Shown: positions 8,685-17,620, numbered from the stretch's first letter. The stretch is 64,000 nucleotides of DNA from Janthinobacterium psychrotolerans (GCF_001677885.1 NZ_LOCQ01000042.1:24414-88413); one strand, 5' to 3'. Notes: a model not told the origin generated them from the sequence alone. Program-made: numbers and translations.

Positions 8685-9077
8685 TCAGGCAGGCTTATTA
8701 AGTCCGCCCGCAACTTTGTCCGATTTGACATCGATTTTCGCGGCAGGGGACGCGGCGGAAGGCAGTAACTGGCGCAAGATCGCGTCGGCGATGCCGAACG
8801 CGCGCTGGCCGGCCATCTTGTCGGCCACCAGGTTGTCGGCCAGTTCCAGCATATCGCTGTTGACCGTATCCTTGTAGACGCTGTCTTCGCCGGCCATCTC
8901 GCGCGTGCCCGCACGCATCTGGCGCAGCATGTGCGAGATGAAAAAGGCTTCGAACTTGACGGCCGCCTCGGTGGCCTTGGCCGCATAGCGCGGATCGGCC
9001 GGCGCCACGGCGCCAGGCGACTTGTCGTCCAGCGCCGAGGGCAGGGCGCCATTGCTGTTGTCGATAGAAAAGCTCAT
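8685..9077 (-). CDS. flgJ: Rod-binding protein FlgJ, single-domain (no muramidase)
   Basis: A 130-residue protein matching only the N-terminal rod-cap half of FlgJ: AAVKFEAFFISHMLRQMRAG (about residues 38-57) and the following DMLELADNLVADKMAGQRAFGIADAI. The peptidoglycan hydrolase half found in E. coli FlgJ is absent; a separate gene at 16129-16890 carries it. The ATG shares one base with the flgI stop (TGATG), which fixes the start and points to translational coupling. The last 30 residues are Ala/Lys-rich and poorly conserved. Confidence 0.9.
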   Translation of the reverse strand: MSFSIDNSNGALPSALDDKSPGAVAPADPRYAAKATEAAVKFEAFFISHMLRQMRAGTREMAGEDSVYKDTVNSDMLELADNLVADKMAGQRAFGIADAILRQLLPSAASPAAKIDVKSDKVAGGLNKPA

Positions 9078-10186
9078 CAGATCACCACCAGTTCGCCTTC
9101 GATGGCGCCGGCCTGGTCGAGCGCCTGCAGGATCGCCATGATGTCGTCGGGCGACGCGCCCAGGCTGTTGACGACGTCGATGATGGCCTGCAGCTTGGCG
9201 CCGGCAGGCCACTGGAACATATTGCCATTGCCCTGGTCGACCGTCACTTTGGACTGCGGCGTGACGGTGGTCTGGCCGCGGCCGAACGGCGCCGGCTGGC
9301 TGACGGCGGAGCTTTCCGAGATCACCACTTTCAGCGCGCCATGGGTGACGGCGGCGGCCTTGACGCGCAAGCCTTCGGCGATCACCACCGTGCCGGTGCG
9401 TGAATTGAAGACCACCTTCGGCGTGTCGACGCCGACGTCGACGCTGAGCGCTTCGAGCTTGGCCATGAAGGCCACGCGCTGGGTCGGGTTTTCGGGGGCG
9501 ATCACTTCCACGCTGGTGGCGTCGCTGGTGGTGGCGACGGCGCCGAAGCGGCGGTTGACGGCTTCGACGATATTGATCGCCGTTTCAAAATGGGGGCGGC
9601 GCAAGTTGAGCGTGACGGTCGGGCGGGTGGAAAAGTCGCTGATGATTTCGCGCTCGATATTGGCGCCGTTGGGAATGCGGCCCGAGGTCGGTGTATTGAC
9701 GGTAACGGACGAGCCGCTTTTTCCTGACGCGCTCAGGCCGCCAACCACCACGTTGCCTTGCGCCAGCGCATAGGTTTCATTGTCGGCCGCGCGCAGCTGC
9801 GTCAGCAGCAAGGTGCCGCCGCGCAGGCTTTTCGCGTCGCCCAGCGACGACACCGTGACGTCGATCGCCTGGCCGCGGCGGTAGCCGGGAGGAAATACGG
9901 CGCTGACCATCACGGTGGCGACGTTCTTGCTTTTCGATTCGGCGCCGTCGGGCAGCTTGACGCCGAACTGCTTGAGCATGTTGACCACCGACTGGCTGGA
10001 AAACTTCACCTGGGTGGTGTCGCCACTGCCGTTCAGGCCGACCACCAGGCCGTAGCCGACCAGCGGATTGTCACGCACGCCTTCGATGCTGACCAGGTTG
10101 CGCAGCACTTGCGCCGCCGTGGCGGGCAGCGACATGCCGCAGAAGACAGCCAGCACGGCGGCGGGCAGGACGGAACGCAATTTCAT
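9077..10186 (-). CDS. flgI: Flagellar P-ring protein FlgI
   Basis: A 369-residue FlgI, the periplasmic P-ring subunit around the rod. It has a cleavable signal peptide (about residues 1-24, ending ATAA), then the family signatures [21 protein letters not shown] with NGSGD, and the C-terminal [20 protein letters not shown] with [20 protein letters not shown]. The gene lies 9 bases after flgH and overlaps flgJ by one base. Length is usual for the family. Confidence 0.96.
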   Translation of the reverse strand: MKLRSVLPAAVLAVFCGMSLPATAAQVLRNLVSIEGVRDNPLVGYGLVVGLNGSGDTTQVKFSSQSVVNMLKQFGVKLPDGAESKSKNVATVMVSAVFPPGYRRGQAIDVTVSSLGDAKSLRGGTLLLTQLRAADNETYALAQGNVVVGGLSASGKSGSSVTVNTPTSGRIPNGANIEREIISDFSTRPTVTLNLRRPHFETAINIVEAVNRRFGAVATTSDATSVEVIAPENPTQRVAFMAKLEALSVDVGVDTPKVVFNSRTGTVVIAEGLRVKAAAVTHGALKVVISESSAVSQPAPFGRGQTTVTPQSKVTVDQGNGNMFQWPAGAKLQAIIDVVNSLGASPDDIMAILQALDQAGAIEGELVVI

Positions 10187-10195
10187 GATGTCACC

Positions 10196-10867
10196 TTAAA
10201 ACGGCATCCACGGGCCGACGAAAAAGCGCGTCAGCCAGCCCGGGGTATTGGCTTCGGCCAGGGTGCCCTGGCCGGAATAGGCGATGCGTGCATTGGCGAT
10301 GCGCAAGGACGACACCTGGTTGTTCGAATCGATGTCGGCCGCGCGCAGATAGCCGCGCAGGCGCACGAATTCCTCGCCCTGGTTCAGCGTCAGGGTCTTT
10401 TCGCCCTGCACCCGCAGCAGGCCGTTCGGCAGCACTTCCTGCACGATCACCGTGATCGCGCCCGACAAGGCATTTTGCTGGGTGCTGGTCGAGTCGCCGG
10501 CAAAGTTGCGGTCGGCCGACAGGTCGATGCCGGTCTTCGGAAAGGTCTTGCCCAGCAAATTGGCTGCTTTCACGCCAACGGTCGAACCCTTGTTGAACGA
10601 GGTGCCGGCCTTCTTGCTGGCCTGGGTGGTTTCCTGCAGCGAGACGGTGACCACGTCGCCGACGCGAAAGGCGCGGCTGTCCGAGGTCAGCGAGATGCCG
10701 GCATCGGAGTTGAACACGCCGCCGGCCACGCCGCCGCGTCCGCTGTTGCGCTGGGCCACCAGCGGCTCCTCGGAAAAGGTTGGCGCCACCGGCGCGGCCG
10801 GGCCGCTGGCGCAGCCGGCCAGCAGCACGGCCGCCAGCGCCACGATGGCTTGCCTGGTCGCTTGCAT
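10196..10867 (-). CDS. flgH: Flagellar L-ring lipoprotein FlgH
   Basis: A 223-residue outer-membrane L-ring subunit. The N-terminus is a lipoprotein signal with lipobox LLAGC (Cys at about 19). Family motifs follow: a GDVVTVSLQETTQASKKAG strand, LSGAITVIVQEVLPNGLLRV and GEKTLTLNQGEEFVRLRGYL, then a terminal AEANTPGWLTRFF segment. The ATG overlaps the flgG stop by one base. Confidence 0.95.
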   Translation of the reverse strand: MQATRQAIVALAAVLLAGCASGPAAPVAPTFSEEPLVAQRNSGRGGVAGGVFNSDAGISLTSDSRAFRVGDVVTVSLQETTQASKKAGTSFNKGSTVGVKAANLLGKTFPKTGIDLSADRNFAGDSTSTQQNALSGAITVIVQEVLPNGLLRVQGEKTLTLNQGEEFVRLRGYLRAADIDSNNQVSSLRIANARIAYSGQGTLAEANTPGWLTRFFVGPWMPF

Positions 10868-11655
10868 CAGCGTGCCGCTTGCGCCAGGTATTGCAGCATA
10901 TTGTCGGCCGCCGACAGCACCTTGGTATTCATTTCATAGGTGCGCTGGGCAGCGATCATGTCGACCATTTCTTCGACCACCTGCACGTTCGAGCCTTCCA
11001 GCGCGAATTGCTTGAGCTTGCCCAGGGCGCCTTCGCCGGGACGGCCTTCGGTCGGCGTGCCGCTCGATGCCGTTTCCTGGAACAGGTTCTCGCCCAGTGC
11101 CAGCAGGCCGGTCGGATTGACAAAGCTGGTCAAGGTCAGCTGACCCAGTTCGGTCGCCGCCACATTGCCGGGGACGGTCGCCGAGACCATGCCGTTTTCA
11201 GCGATGGTAATCGCGCTGGCGTTGTTCGGCACGGTGATCTGCGGCACCAGCGGCAGGCCCTGGGCGTTGACCATCACGCCGTTGGCGTCGATGCCAAGCT
11301 GGCCGGCGCGCGTGTAGGCCGCTTCGCCGTTCGGACGCAGCACCTGCAGGAAGCCGTTGCCGGTAATGGCGACGTCGAATTCGCGGCTGGTCGTTTGCAG
11401 GCTGCCGGTGGTAAATACCTTTTGCGTGCCGACCATGTGCGTGCCGTTACCGAGCTGCACGCCCGAAGGCGACAGGGTATTGTCGGCGCGCTGGGTGCCC
11501 GGCTGCTGCTCGACCTGGTAGAACAGGTCTTCAAACACCACGCGGTCGCGTTTGAAGCCGACCGTGTTGACGTTGGCCAGGTTGTTGGCGATGGCTTGCA
11601 GCTTGGCGTCTTGCGCCTGCACGCCGGTCTTGCTGATCCACATTGCTGGATTCAT
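10867..11655 (-). CDS. flgG: Distal rod protein FlgG
   Basis: A 262-residue FlgG. The N-terminus MNPAMWISKTGVQAQDAKLQ with NLANVNTVGFKRDRVVFEDL and the C-terminus SNVQVVEEMVDMIAAQRTYE with NTKVLSAADNMLQYL are the classical rod/hook motifs, in the version diagnostic of FlgG (FEDLFYQ after GFKRDR). It forms the distal rod that crosses the P and L rings. No signal peptide, in keeping with type III export. 30 bases separate it from flgF. Confidence 0.96.
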   Translation of the reverse strand: MNPAMWISKTGVQAQDAKLQAIANNLANVNTVGFKRDRVVFEDLFYQVEQQPGTQRADNTLSPSGVQLGNGTHMVGTQKVFTTGSLQTTSREFDVAITGNGFLQVLRPNGEAAYTRAGQLGIDANGVMVNAQGLPLVPQITVPNNASAITIAENGMVSATVPGNVAATELGQLTLTSFVNPTGLLALGENLFQETASSGTPTEGRPGEGALGKLKQFALEGSNVQVVEEMVDMIAAQRTYEMNTKVLSAADNMLQYLAQAAR

Positions 11656-11685
11656 GGCTTACTCCTTGAGTTGGTTGGCGTGCGC

Positions 11686-12414
11686 TTACGCGCTGAGCAG
11701 GCGGTTACCCGATTCCGTCATGGAATCGCTGGCCTTGAATACTTTCATCTGCATCTCGAAACTGCGGTTCAGGCTCATGGTGGCGACCATTTCCTCGACC
11801 GCCGACACATTGCTGCCTTCGATATGGCGGTCGCGGATGCGCACCGCCGGGTCAGCCTGCAGATCTTCGCCGCTGCGCGCGACGATCAGGCCGGCTTCGT
11901 TCTTGGTCAGTTCGCCCGTTTCGGCGTTGACCAGCTTGAGCTTGTCGACGGTCTGCATCTGCGCCGCACCCGGCACCTGGATTGAAATGGTGCCGTCCGA
12001 ACCAATCGACAGGCTGGTGTGCTCGGGCAAGGTGATCGGACCGCCTTCGCCCAGCACAGCCCGCCCGTTCAGCAGCAGCGCGCCGGTTTCATCGAGCTCC
12101 ATGGCGCCGGCACGGGTGTAGGCCTCGCCGTTTTGCCACTGCACCGCCAGAAAGCCGTTGCCGGTAATCGCCACGTCGAGCTCGCGTCCGGTTTCCTTGA
12201 TGGTGCCGGTGCGCGTGGAAATCGCGCTCGACTGCGTCTGCGTCATGTGGCGGTCGTCGTAGCCATAGCCGTTTTGCAACGATTGGGCGGTCGACACTTC
12301 CAGATTGGCGCGAAAGCCGCTGGTCTCGATATTGGCCAGGTTGTTGGCGTGTACCTGCTGTGCCCGCAGGGCACGGTCGGCGCCGCTCATGGCGGTGTAA
12401 ATCAGGGCATCCAT
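11686..12414 (-). CDS. flgF: Proximal rod protein FlgF
   Basis: A 242-residue FlgF. The N-terminus MDALIYTAMSGADRALRAQQ with VHANNLANIETSGFRANLE is the FlgF form of the rod motif, and the C-terminal SNVSAVEEMVATMSLNRSFE with MKVFKASDSM matches. The middle follows the FlgE/F/G pattern (DVAITGNGFLAVQ, YTRAGAMELDETG). It is one of the rod proteins in the order flgE-flgF-flgG common to most flagellar operons. Confidence 0.95.
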   Translation of the reverse strand: MDALIYTAMSGADRALRAQQVHANNLANIETSGFRANLEVSTAQSLQNGYGYDDRHMTQTQSSAISTRTGTIKETGRELDVAITGNGFLAVQWQNGEAYTRAGAMELDETGALLLNGRAVLGEGGPITLPEHTSLSIGSDGTISIQVPGAAQMQTVDKLKLVNAETGELTKNEAGLIVARSGEDLQADPAVRIRDRHIEGSNVSAVEEMVATMSLNRSFEMQMKVFKASDSMTESGNRLLSA

Positions 12415-12440
12415 GCTTGTTTACCTTTGCGTGGCGGTCA

Positions 12441-13718
12441 TTACAGGGCTTGCATCAGCGACTGCAGCATGGCGTTTTCGGTCGACAGCACTTTCGAGTT
12501 GGCCTGGTAGTTGCGCTGCGAGGTCATCAGACCCACCAGTTCGGTGGTGATGTCGACGTTCGACTGTTCCAGCGAGCTCGTCGCCAGCTTGCCGGCCATG
12601 CCGACGCCAGGACGCTCGTACAGCGGCGCGCCGGAAGCGGTCGAGGCGGTCCAGCTGGTGTTGTCGGCGGCGGTCAGCGCGCCTTCGTCGGCAAAGTTGG
12701 CCAGCGCGATGGTGCCGACGTTCTTGGTTTCGCCGTTGGTGTATTTCGCCATGATCGAGCCGTCGGCGGCCAGTTCCACGCCGGTATAGGTGCCGGAAGC
12801 ATAACCGTCGGATTTATTGGTCGAGGTGGTGTTTTCGCCCGAGGACAGGGTGGTGTCGGAATAATTCAGGTTGAACGCCAGGGTGGCCGCGCCGGAGCCG
12901 GTGATCGGGTCGCTCATCTTGACCGGAGCAAATGCGGGTTTCCAGTCGGCCGGTTCGACCGCCAGCACGTTGTTTGGCGTGACGCCGTTGACGGTTGCCA
13001 GTCTTCCCTTGGTGTCAAACACGAGCGTACTTATCATTGACTTCGGTGGTGTCGCTGTCGGGTCCATGATGGGCTTGTCGTCGAGCGTGTACTGAACTTG
13101 CACCGTGCTGGTGTCGGTTCTCACGAAGTACTGGCTCAGCGTGTGCTTGGTGCCCAGCGAGTCGTACAGCACCGATACCTTGGCGCTGTTATAGGTCTGG
13201 ATATCGGCCTTGTTGAATTTTGTACCATCCTTGATGCTCCATTCGGCCGACAGGTTGGCGGCATAAGACAGGTTTTCGGTCGCTTGTGCGGCAATCTGGC
13301 CGGTCGGGATCTTCATGTCACCCATCGGGCCGAGGGTGGTGCTGCCTTTTTGCGCCGGCGCATAGCCTTGCACCAGCTTGCCGTTCGAGTCGGTCAGGAA
13401 GCCGCTGCTGGCGGCGCTGAAAATGCCGACGCGGCTGTAGCTCAGGGTGTTTTGTGCGGAGCGGCTGACGAAGTAGCCGCGGCCGTCGATGGCGGCGTCA
13501 AGGGTGCGGCCGGTGTTGAGCACGCCGCCGTTGACGCTCATGCTTTGCGTGGTCGAGCCGATTTCGACACCGGTGGCGCGGTCGCCGGCGTACATCGACG
13601 AGAAGTTGGCGCGGCTGCTGCGAAAGCCGTAGGTGCCGGCGTTGGCGATATTGTTACTCGAAGCGGTCAGTTGCTCGTTGATGGCCTGGATGCCGGACAG
13701 TGCGATGTCGAAACTCAT
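12441..13718 (-). CDS. flgE: Flagellar hook protein FlgE
   Basis: A 425-residue hook subunit. It begins MSFDIALSGIQAINEQLTAS with NNIANAGTYGFRSSRANF and ends SNVDITTELVGLMTSQRNYQ with NSKVLSTENAMLQSLMQAL, both hook signatures. The variable middle (about 150-340) includes an insert rich in Ser/Thr/Asp. The start at 13718 is chosen because translation from 13838 would add 40 residues unrelated to the family and run through the intergenic gap. Hook length is probably controlled by the FliK at 20849-22777. Confidence 0.95.
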   Translation of the reverse strand: MSFDIALSGIQAINEQLTASSNNIANAGTYGFRSSRANFSSMYAGDRATGVEIGSTTQSMSVNGGVLNTGRTLDAAIDGRGYFVSRSAQNTLSYSRVGIFSAASSGFLTDSNGKLVQGYAPAQKGSTTLGPMGDMKIPTGQIAAQATENLSYAANLSAEWSIKDGTKFNKADIQTYNSAKVSVLYDSLGTKHTLSQYFVRTDTSTVQVQYTLDDKPIMDPTATPPKSMISTLVFDTKGRLATVNGVTPNNVLAVEPADWKPAFAPVKMSDPITGSGAATLAFNLNYSDTTLSSGENTTSTNKSDGYASGTYTGVELAADGSIMAKYTNGETKNVGTIALANFADEGALTAADNTSWTASTASGAPLYERPGVGMAGKLATSSLEQSNVDITTELVGLMTSQRNYQANSKVLSTENAMLQSLMQAL

Positions 13719-13773
13719 GGAGGTTCCTTTAGTGAAGGACAGGATTAATTGGGCGAAGGACGTTACAGGCGGT

Positions 13774-14427
13774 TCAGGAGGTCTTGCCGTTGAAACCAGT
13801 AATCGCGCCCGGGCTGACTTCACCGAGGTTGGCGACATTGAGGATCATGCTGCCAGTGGCCGACAGCCGAACACTGCTCAGTTTTCCGGCGATATCGACC
13901 GACGGCTTCTCGCCGCTGCTGGTGGTCACCGCCATGGTGTAGGTGCCGGCAGGCATGCCCAGTTTTTGCGGGTCGATGGTGAAGGTGGCGTTGCCGGCCG
14001 CCTTGGCGCCCAGTTCGAGCTTGTATTCCTTGTCGAACTCGTCTTTCAGGGTCAGCGTCGTCTTGCTGCTGTTCGACGACAGGGCGATGCTGCCGCTGAC
14101 CTTGCCGCTATCGAGCTGCACCGTGCTGGTGTTGACCATCACTTCCGAGCCTACCTGCGCGCCGAGCGCCAGTACCTGCATGCTTTGCAGCACGCTGGCG
14201 TTGGCGCTGGTCAAGGTCGACAGGTTCTGCATCGCTTCGGTCTGCGCCTGCTGCGTCAGCTGGTTGACGAACTGGCTGGGGTCGGTAGGCGCCAGCGGGT
14301 CCTGGTTGCGGATCTGCGCCACCAGCAGTTTGGTGAACATGTCTTGCGTGGCATTGTTTTGCGACGCGACAGCCTTGCCGGTGTTGTTGGCGCTACCGGT
14401 GCCGCCAGTAAAAAGGGATGTTTCCAT
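13774..14427 (-). CDS. flgD: Hook-assembly scaffold FlgD
   Basis: A 217-residue FlgD, the temporary hook cap that guides FlgE assembly. The conserved N-terminal block is clear: DMFTKLLVAQIRNQDPLAP followed by TDPSQFVNQLTQQAQTEAM. The C-terminal two-thirds (tudor and FnIII-like, FlgD_ig) contain PAGTYTMAVTTSSGEK. It lies 55 bases upstream of flgE and 3 bases downstream of flgC. Confidence 0.95.
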   Translation of the reverse strand: METSLFTGGTGSANNTGKAVASQNNATQDMFTKLLVAQIRNQDPLAPTDPSQFVNQLTQQAQTEAMQNLSTLTSANASVLQSMQVLALGAQVGSEVMVNTSTVQLDSGKVSGSIALSSNSSKTTLTLKDEFDKEYKLELGAKAAGNATFTIDPQKLGMPAGTYTMAVTTSSGEKPSVDIAGKLSSVRLSATGSMILNVANLGEVSPGAITGFNGKTS

Positions 14428-14430
14428 GAT

Positions 14431-14847
14431 TTACATTTCGCCTAATTTGAGGAGCGACTGCTGCATCGACTTGATACGGCCCAGAACTTCCACATTGGTT
14501 TCAAAAGCGCGCGACGCCGACATCATGTCGGTCATCTCGGCCACCTGGTTGACGTTGGGATAAAACACCATGCCATCGGCATCGGCCATCGGGTGGCCGG
14601 GTTCGTACACTTTGCGCAGCGGCTCGTCGCTCTGCACCACGTCGAGTACCTGCACCCGTCCGCCAGCATCCGAGGCACCGTTGCCGTCCATTACGGCCGC
14701 GAACACGGGCTTGCGGGCGCGGTAGGTCTCGGCTTCGGAACCGGCCACCGATTCGGCATTGGCCAGGTTGCTGGCGATGGTATTGAGGCGCACGGTCTGC
14801 GCCGCCATCGCCGAGCCGGCGATCTTGGAAATATCCTGGAAGCTCAT
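14431..14847 (-). CDS. flgC: Proximal rod protein FlgC
   Basis: A 138-residue FlgC. The N-terminus SKIAGSAMAAQTVRLNTIAS with NLANAESVAGS is the rod motif, and it ends in VNQVAEMTDMMSASRAFETN with VEVLGRIKSMQQSLLKLGE. The block VFYPNVNQVAEM with YPNV is typical of FlgC. It follows flgB after 5 bases. Confidence 0.95.
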   Translation of the reverse strand: MSFQDISKIAGSAMAAQTVRLNTIASNLANAESVAGSEAETYRARKPVFAAVMDGNGASDAGGRVQVLDVVQSDEPLRKVYEPGHPMADADGMVFYPNVNQVAEMTDMMSASRAFETNVEVLGRIKSMQQSLLKLGEM

Positions 14848-14852
14848 GCTGC

Positions 14853-15218
14853 TTATCCTTGTCCGGAAATGGCCTTGGCCAGTCCCTTGAGTTTCATGTT
14901 GACGAAACTGAGGCTGGCCTGGAAGTCGCTGGCGTTCTGCGAGAACGCCGCCTGCTCCACGCCGATCTCGACGGTATTGCCGTCGCGGCTGGGCTGGTAT
15001 GGCACGCGATACAGGGAGGCGGCATCGTCGTCGGTCGACAGCATGCCCGCTTCATTGTCCTGCAACTGCTGCAGCGCGCTGCCGAAATCCATGTCCTTGG
15101 CCTCGAAGCCTGGCGTATTTTCGTTGGCGATATTGGCCGCCAGTACGCGCGTGCGGTCTGCGCGCAGGGCCAGCGCGTCGGCATGCACACCGAGTGCGTC
15201 CTTGAAATTAATCCCCAT
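14853..15218 (-). CDS. flgB: Proximal rod protein FlgB
   Basis: A 121-residue FlgB, the rod subunit nearest the MS ring and the first gene of the flgBCDEFGHIJKL operon. It carries RTRVLAANIANENTPGFEAK and a C-terminal NASDFQASLSFVNMKLKGL helix. Two ATGs are close together; AAAGG lies directly against the one at 15224 but 6 bases before the one at 15218, so 15218 is preferred. The gap to the divergent flgA (15219-15367) must contain both promoters; no convincing sigma-54 or sigma-28 motif was seen there. Confidence 0.94.
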   Translation of the reverse strand: MGINFKDALGVHADALALRADRTRVLAANIANENTPGFEAKDMDFGSALQQLQDNEAGMLSTDDDAASLYRVPYQPSRDGNTVEIGVEQAAFSQNASDFQASLSFVNMKLKGLAKAISGQG

Positions 15219-15367
15219 GGTCATCCTTTGTGTTGAATTCGGTCATACTGGTGGCGTGCGGGCTGGCGTGTGGATACAGGAGTAAAATGCCTGCCTGGTC
15301 TTGTTGACGCATGGTAAGGTCATGCTGTTTCAATGTTTTTGATCAGGATTCGTCAATAAGGTTAGCA

Positions 15368-16117
15368 ATGATTGATTTCACCGGTTATGCCGCTGCATCC
15401 ATCCAGGCAGGTGCCCGTCGCACGCTGTTTCCCGGCCTGTTTTTACTGACCAGCCTCTATAGTAGTGCAGGATGCGCTGAATTGCCAGCCGACAATATAT
15501 TTTCCAGGGTCGAACAACTTGCCCGCGAGCAGCTGGCACAGCAGGCTGCCTCTGCGGGACTGCTGGAACCGCTGTTCGAGGTCGCTGTTGTAAAAACCAC
15601 ACGTGTCATCCCCGCTTGCCCGGTTCGGGTGATGATCGAGGCGCAGGACAGCCGCTCGCCGCAGCGCATGCGCTTTGTCGCCGCCTGTCCCGGCGCCGGC
15701 GGCTGGCGCCAGGAAATGCTGGTGCGCGCCAGTATCACGGCCAAGGTCGCTGTCACCAGAGGAACGGTGACGGCCAATACCCCGCTTGAACCGAGTGACG
15801 TGGAACTGGCGCGGCGCGACGTCACGATGGTGGCCGACAGCATCGCCACGCTCGATGCGGTGGCGGGCCTGTCGAGCCGGCGCAGCCTGCGCGCCGGCGA
15901 AGTGTTGCGACAAGGGCAACTGGCGTCGCCGATGCTGGTCAGGCGCGGCGCGCCCGTCAATATTGTGGCGCGCAAGGAACAGGTCAGCGTCAGCATGGAT
16001 GGCGTGGCGATGGATCCTGGCGCGCAAGGCGAGGTGATCCGCGTGCGCAATGCCTCCAGCGGCACGGTGATCCGTGCGCGCGTGGTCGAGGCAGGGGTGG
16101 TCGAGCCTGCCAACTGA
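15368..16117 (+). CDS. flgA: P-ring assembly chaperone FlgA
   Basis: A 249-residue periplasmic chaperone for FlgI assembly. An N-terminal signal region (about residues 14-36, LFPGLFLLTSLYSSAGCA) is followed by a short helical part and the SAF domain (GTVTANTPLEPSDVELARRD, then RSLRAGEVLRQGQL, and VNIVARKEQVSVSMDGVAMD). ATG at 15368 has AAGG 6 bases upstream; the upstream in-frame start at 15311 lacks one. It is transcribed divergently from flgB and convergently with the FlgJ-type hydrolase gene, ending 11 bases from it. Confidence 0.9.
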   Translation: MIDFTGYAAASIQAGARRTLFPGLFLLTSLYSSAGCAELPADNIFSRVEQLAREQLAQQAASAGLLEPLFEVAVVKTTRVIPACPVRVMIEAQDSRSPQRMRFVAACPGAGGWRQEMLVRASITAKVAVTRGTVTANTPLEPSDVELARRDVTMVADSIATLDAVAGLSSRRSLRAGEVLRQGQLASPMLVRRGAPVNIVARKEQVSVSMDGVAMDPGAQGEVIRVRNASSGTVIRARVVEAGVVEPAN

Positions 16118-16128
16118 GCCGCAGATGG

Positions 16129-16890
16129 CTATTCCGCAGCGGCCGCTGCGCTGCGCTGCAGCCGCGTCGCCAGCTGACCCAGCTTGGCTGCATAGTTGGG
16201 ATCGGTGGCGTAGCCGCCACGCGCCAGTCCTTGCGCAAACGCATGCGCATCGCTGCCCGCGTTCAGTGCGGCGCGGTAGCGGGGATTGTCGAGCAGCACT
16301 TGTGCATAATCGCGGAAGGCGCTGGCCTGGTCCGGATAGCTGCGGAAACGTTCGGTTTTTTTCAGCGCCGTGCCGTTGTCACCCACATATTCCGTGGTCA
16401 ATGCCTGGGCCACGTCGCCTTGCCATTTGCCGCCGGCCTTGATGCCGAACAGATTATTGGTGTCGGTCGCGCCCTGGCGCAGCGGACGCTGGCCCCAGCC
16501 CGATTCGAGTGCCGCGTGCGCGGCGACAAGTTCCGGCGCCACGCCCAGGCGTGCGCCCGCTTCCTCGGTCCATGGCTTGATCGAGGACAAAAACTGCTGC
16601 TGTACTTCGCCCAGTTCGCCGCCCTGGCTGATCGCGCCCAGCACATTGGACGCTGGGCCATTGGCCGACCAGGCGCTGCCTGCATAGCCCTGCATGCTGG
16701 CGTTGCCGCCACCTTGCTCGATAAAACGTGCCACTTCTCCCTGCACCTGCTGGAACACGCTGCCGAAGCTGGCGGTGGAAGCCGTGCCGGCGGTGGCGCG
16801 CACATTGCTCTCGATGGCGGCGGTAGCGCTGGTCGGCACAGTGGCCGCCGTGGCGCGGATGTTGCTGGCAAAAAAATCAGCCTGGCGCAT
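16129..16890 (-). CDS. Flagellar glucosaminidase, stand-alone C-terminal FlgJ-like domain (GH73)
   Basis: A 253-residue protein whose C-terminal 150 residues are the peptidoglycan hydrolase domain of two-domain FlgJ: ELVAAHAALESGWGQRPLR with the catalytic Glu in ALESGWG, NNLFGIKAG, TTEYVGDNGTALKKTERFRS, YPDQASAFRDYAQVLLDNPRY and GGYATDPNYAAKL. The first 90 residues are Ala/Thr-rich with no signal peptide, so export through the flagellar apparatus is likely. The start at 16890 has GAGGAA 7 bases upstream and overlaps flgN by 14 bases. It presumably opens the peptidoglycan for the rod, complementing the short FlgJ at 8685-9077. Confidence 0.88.
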   Translation of the reverse strand: MRQADFFASNIRATAATVPTSATAAIESNVRATAGTASTASFGSVFQQVQGEVARFIEQGGGNASMQGYAGSAWSANGPASNVLGAISQGGELGEVQQQFLSSIKPWTEEAGARLGVAPELVAAHAALESGWGQRPLRQGATDTNNLFGIKAGGKWQGDVAQALTTEYVGDNGTALKKTERFRSYPDQASAFRDYAQVLLDNPRYRAALNAGSDAHAFAQGLARGGYATDPNYAAKLGQLATRLQRSAAAAAE

Positions 16891-17317
16891 AGATATGTTC
16901 CTCGCCATGCAGCACGCGCTGCATGGTCGTGTATTGTTCGGTTAACAGCTGGCTGTTGCGCGTATTGAGGCGCTTGCATTCGACGACCATCTGCTCCAGT
17001 TCCTCCCAGTCGGCGATGGCTCTGGCTTGCGCGTCAGCTTGAAGCAGGGCAAACAGCTGGGCCATCGCCGGCTTGGGACCGAGCAGGGCGGTTGCCAGGC
17101 TCATGCGTTGACGGCGGCGGCCATCGAGCAGATCGGCGGCGGCGACCACCTGTTCCGCCAGCACCTTCAATTGCCCGGTCTGGTGGCGCAGGGTGGCCTG
17201 GAATTGTTTTTCAAGCAATTCCAGCATTTCGCCATAGGCCTGGCGGTCATCACCGATGCCCTGCAGCACCCGTTGCACGGCTTCCTGGCGCGTCATGCCC
17301 TTGCGTGGCGCGCTCAT
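16877..17317 (-). CDS. flgN: FlgN-like export chaperone
   Basis: A 146-residue, all-helical cytoplasmic protein between flgM and the FlgJ-type hydrolase gene. It fits FlgN, chaperone for the hook-associated proteins FlgK and FlgL: helices with YGEMLELLEKQFQATL, a middle segment AVIADWEEL-like, and the C-terminal VVECKRLNTRNSQLLTEQYT helix that resembles the FlgN substrate-binding region. The start codon overlaps the flgM stop by 4 bases. Assignment rests on the C-terminal motif and on the conserved flgM-flgN order. Confidence 0.8.
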   Translation of the reverse strand: MSAPRKGMTRQEAVQRVLQGIGDDRQAYGEMLELLEKQFQATLRHQTGQLKVLAEQVVAAADLLDGRRRQRMSLATALLGPKPAMAQLFALLQADAQARAIADWEELEQMVVECKRLNTRNSQLLTEQYTTMQRVLHGEEHIYAPG

Positions 17318-17604
17318 GCGTCGCTGCCGTGGAAGCGCTGGATCAGTCCGGCAATTTTCGACGGATCGAACGGCAGTTCGCCCTTGGCCAGCGCATCGCG
17401 CAACATGGCTACCCGCTCGTGATCGATATCGGGCATGGCGCGCAGCGCGGTGAGGGCCGGTTGCAGCACGGCCGATTGCAGTTCGGCGCCGGCGGACGAG
17501 CCGCCGGCAGCGGCAGCGGCGCCGGCGTTTTCGGCGATCGCTTCGGCCGGCGCCACGGCCGCGCTGCGCGCGGCGGCGCCGGTATTGCCGGGAGCGATTT
17601 TCAT
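17314..17604 (-). CDS. flgM: Anti-sigma-28 factor FlgM
   Basis: A 96-residue FlgM. The C-terminal half (about 60-93) shows the sigma-28-binding pattern IDHERVAMLRDALAKGEL with FDPSKIAGLIQRF; the N-terminal half is Ala/Gly-rich and probably disordered, as usual. It should hold FliA (19590-20345) inactive until the hook is finished and FlgM is exported. The start MKIAPG at 17604 is chosen over the upstream ORF start, which lies in motB. The gene is 16 bases after motB and overlaps flgN, so it sits in the long fliD-to-flgN run. Confidence 0.88.
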   Translation of the reverse strand: MKIAPGNTGAAARSAAVAPAEAIAENAGAAAAAGGSSAGAELQSAVLQPALTALRAMPDIDHERVAMLRDALAKGELPFDPSKIAGLIQRFHGSDA

Positions 17605-17620
17605 GCGTTGTCCCTTGCCT

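Noticed and set aside
9758..10939. Long plus-strand open frame opposite flgI, flgH and flgG
   Set aside because: Shadow of high-GC coding genes on the other strand; composition is Arg/Gln/His-rich with no domain and the minus-strand genes are certain.
15219..15367. Possible sigma-54 site in the flgB/flgA gap (GG-N10-GC near 15252)
   Set aside because: Only the GG and GC spacing matches; the surrounding bases do not resemble TGGCAC-N5-TTGCA.
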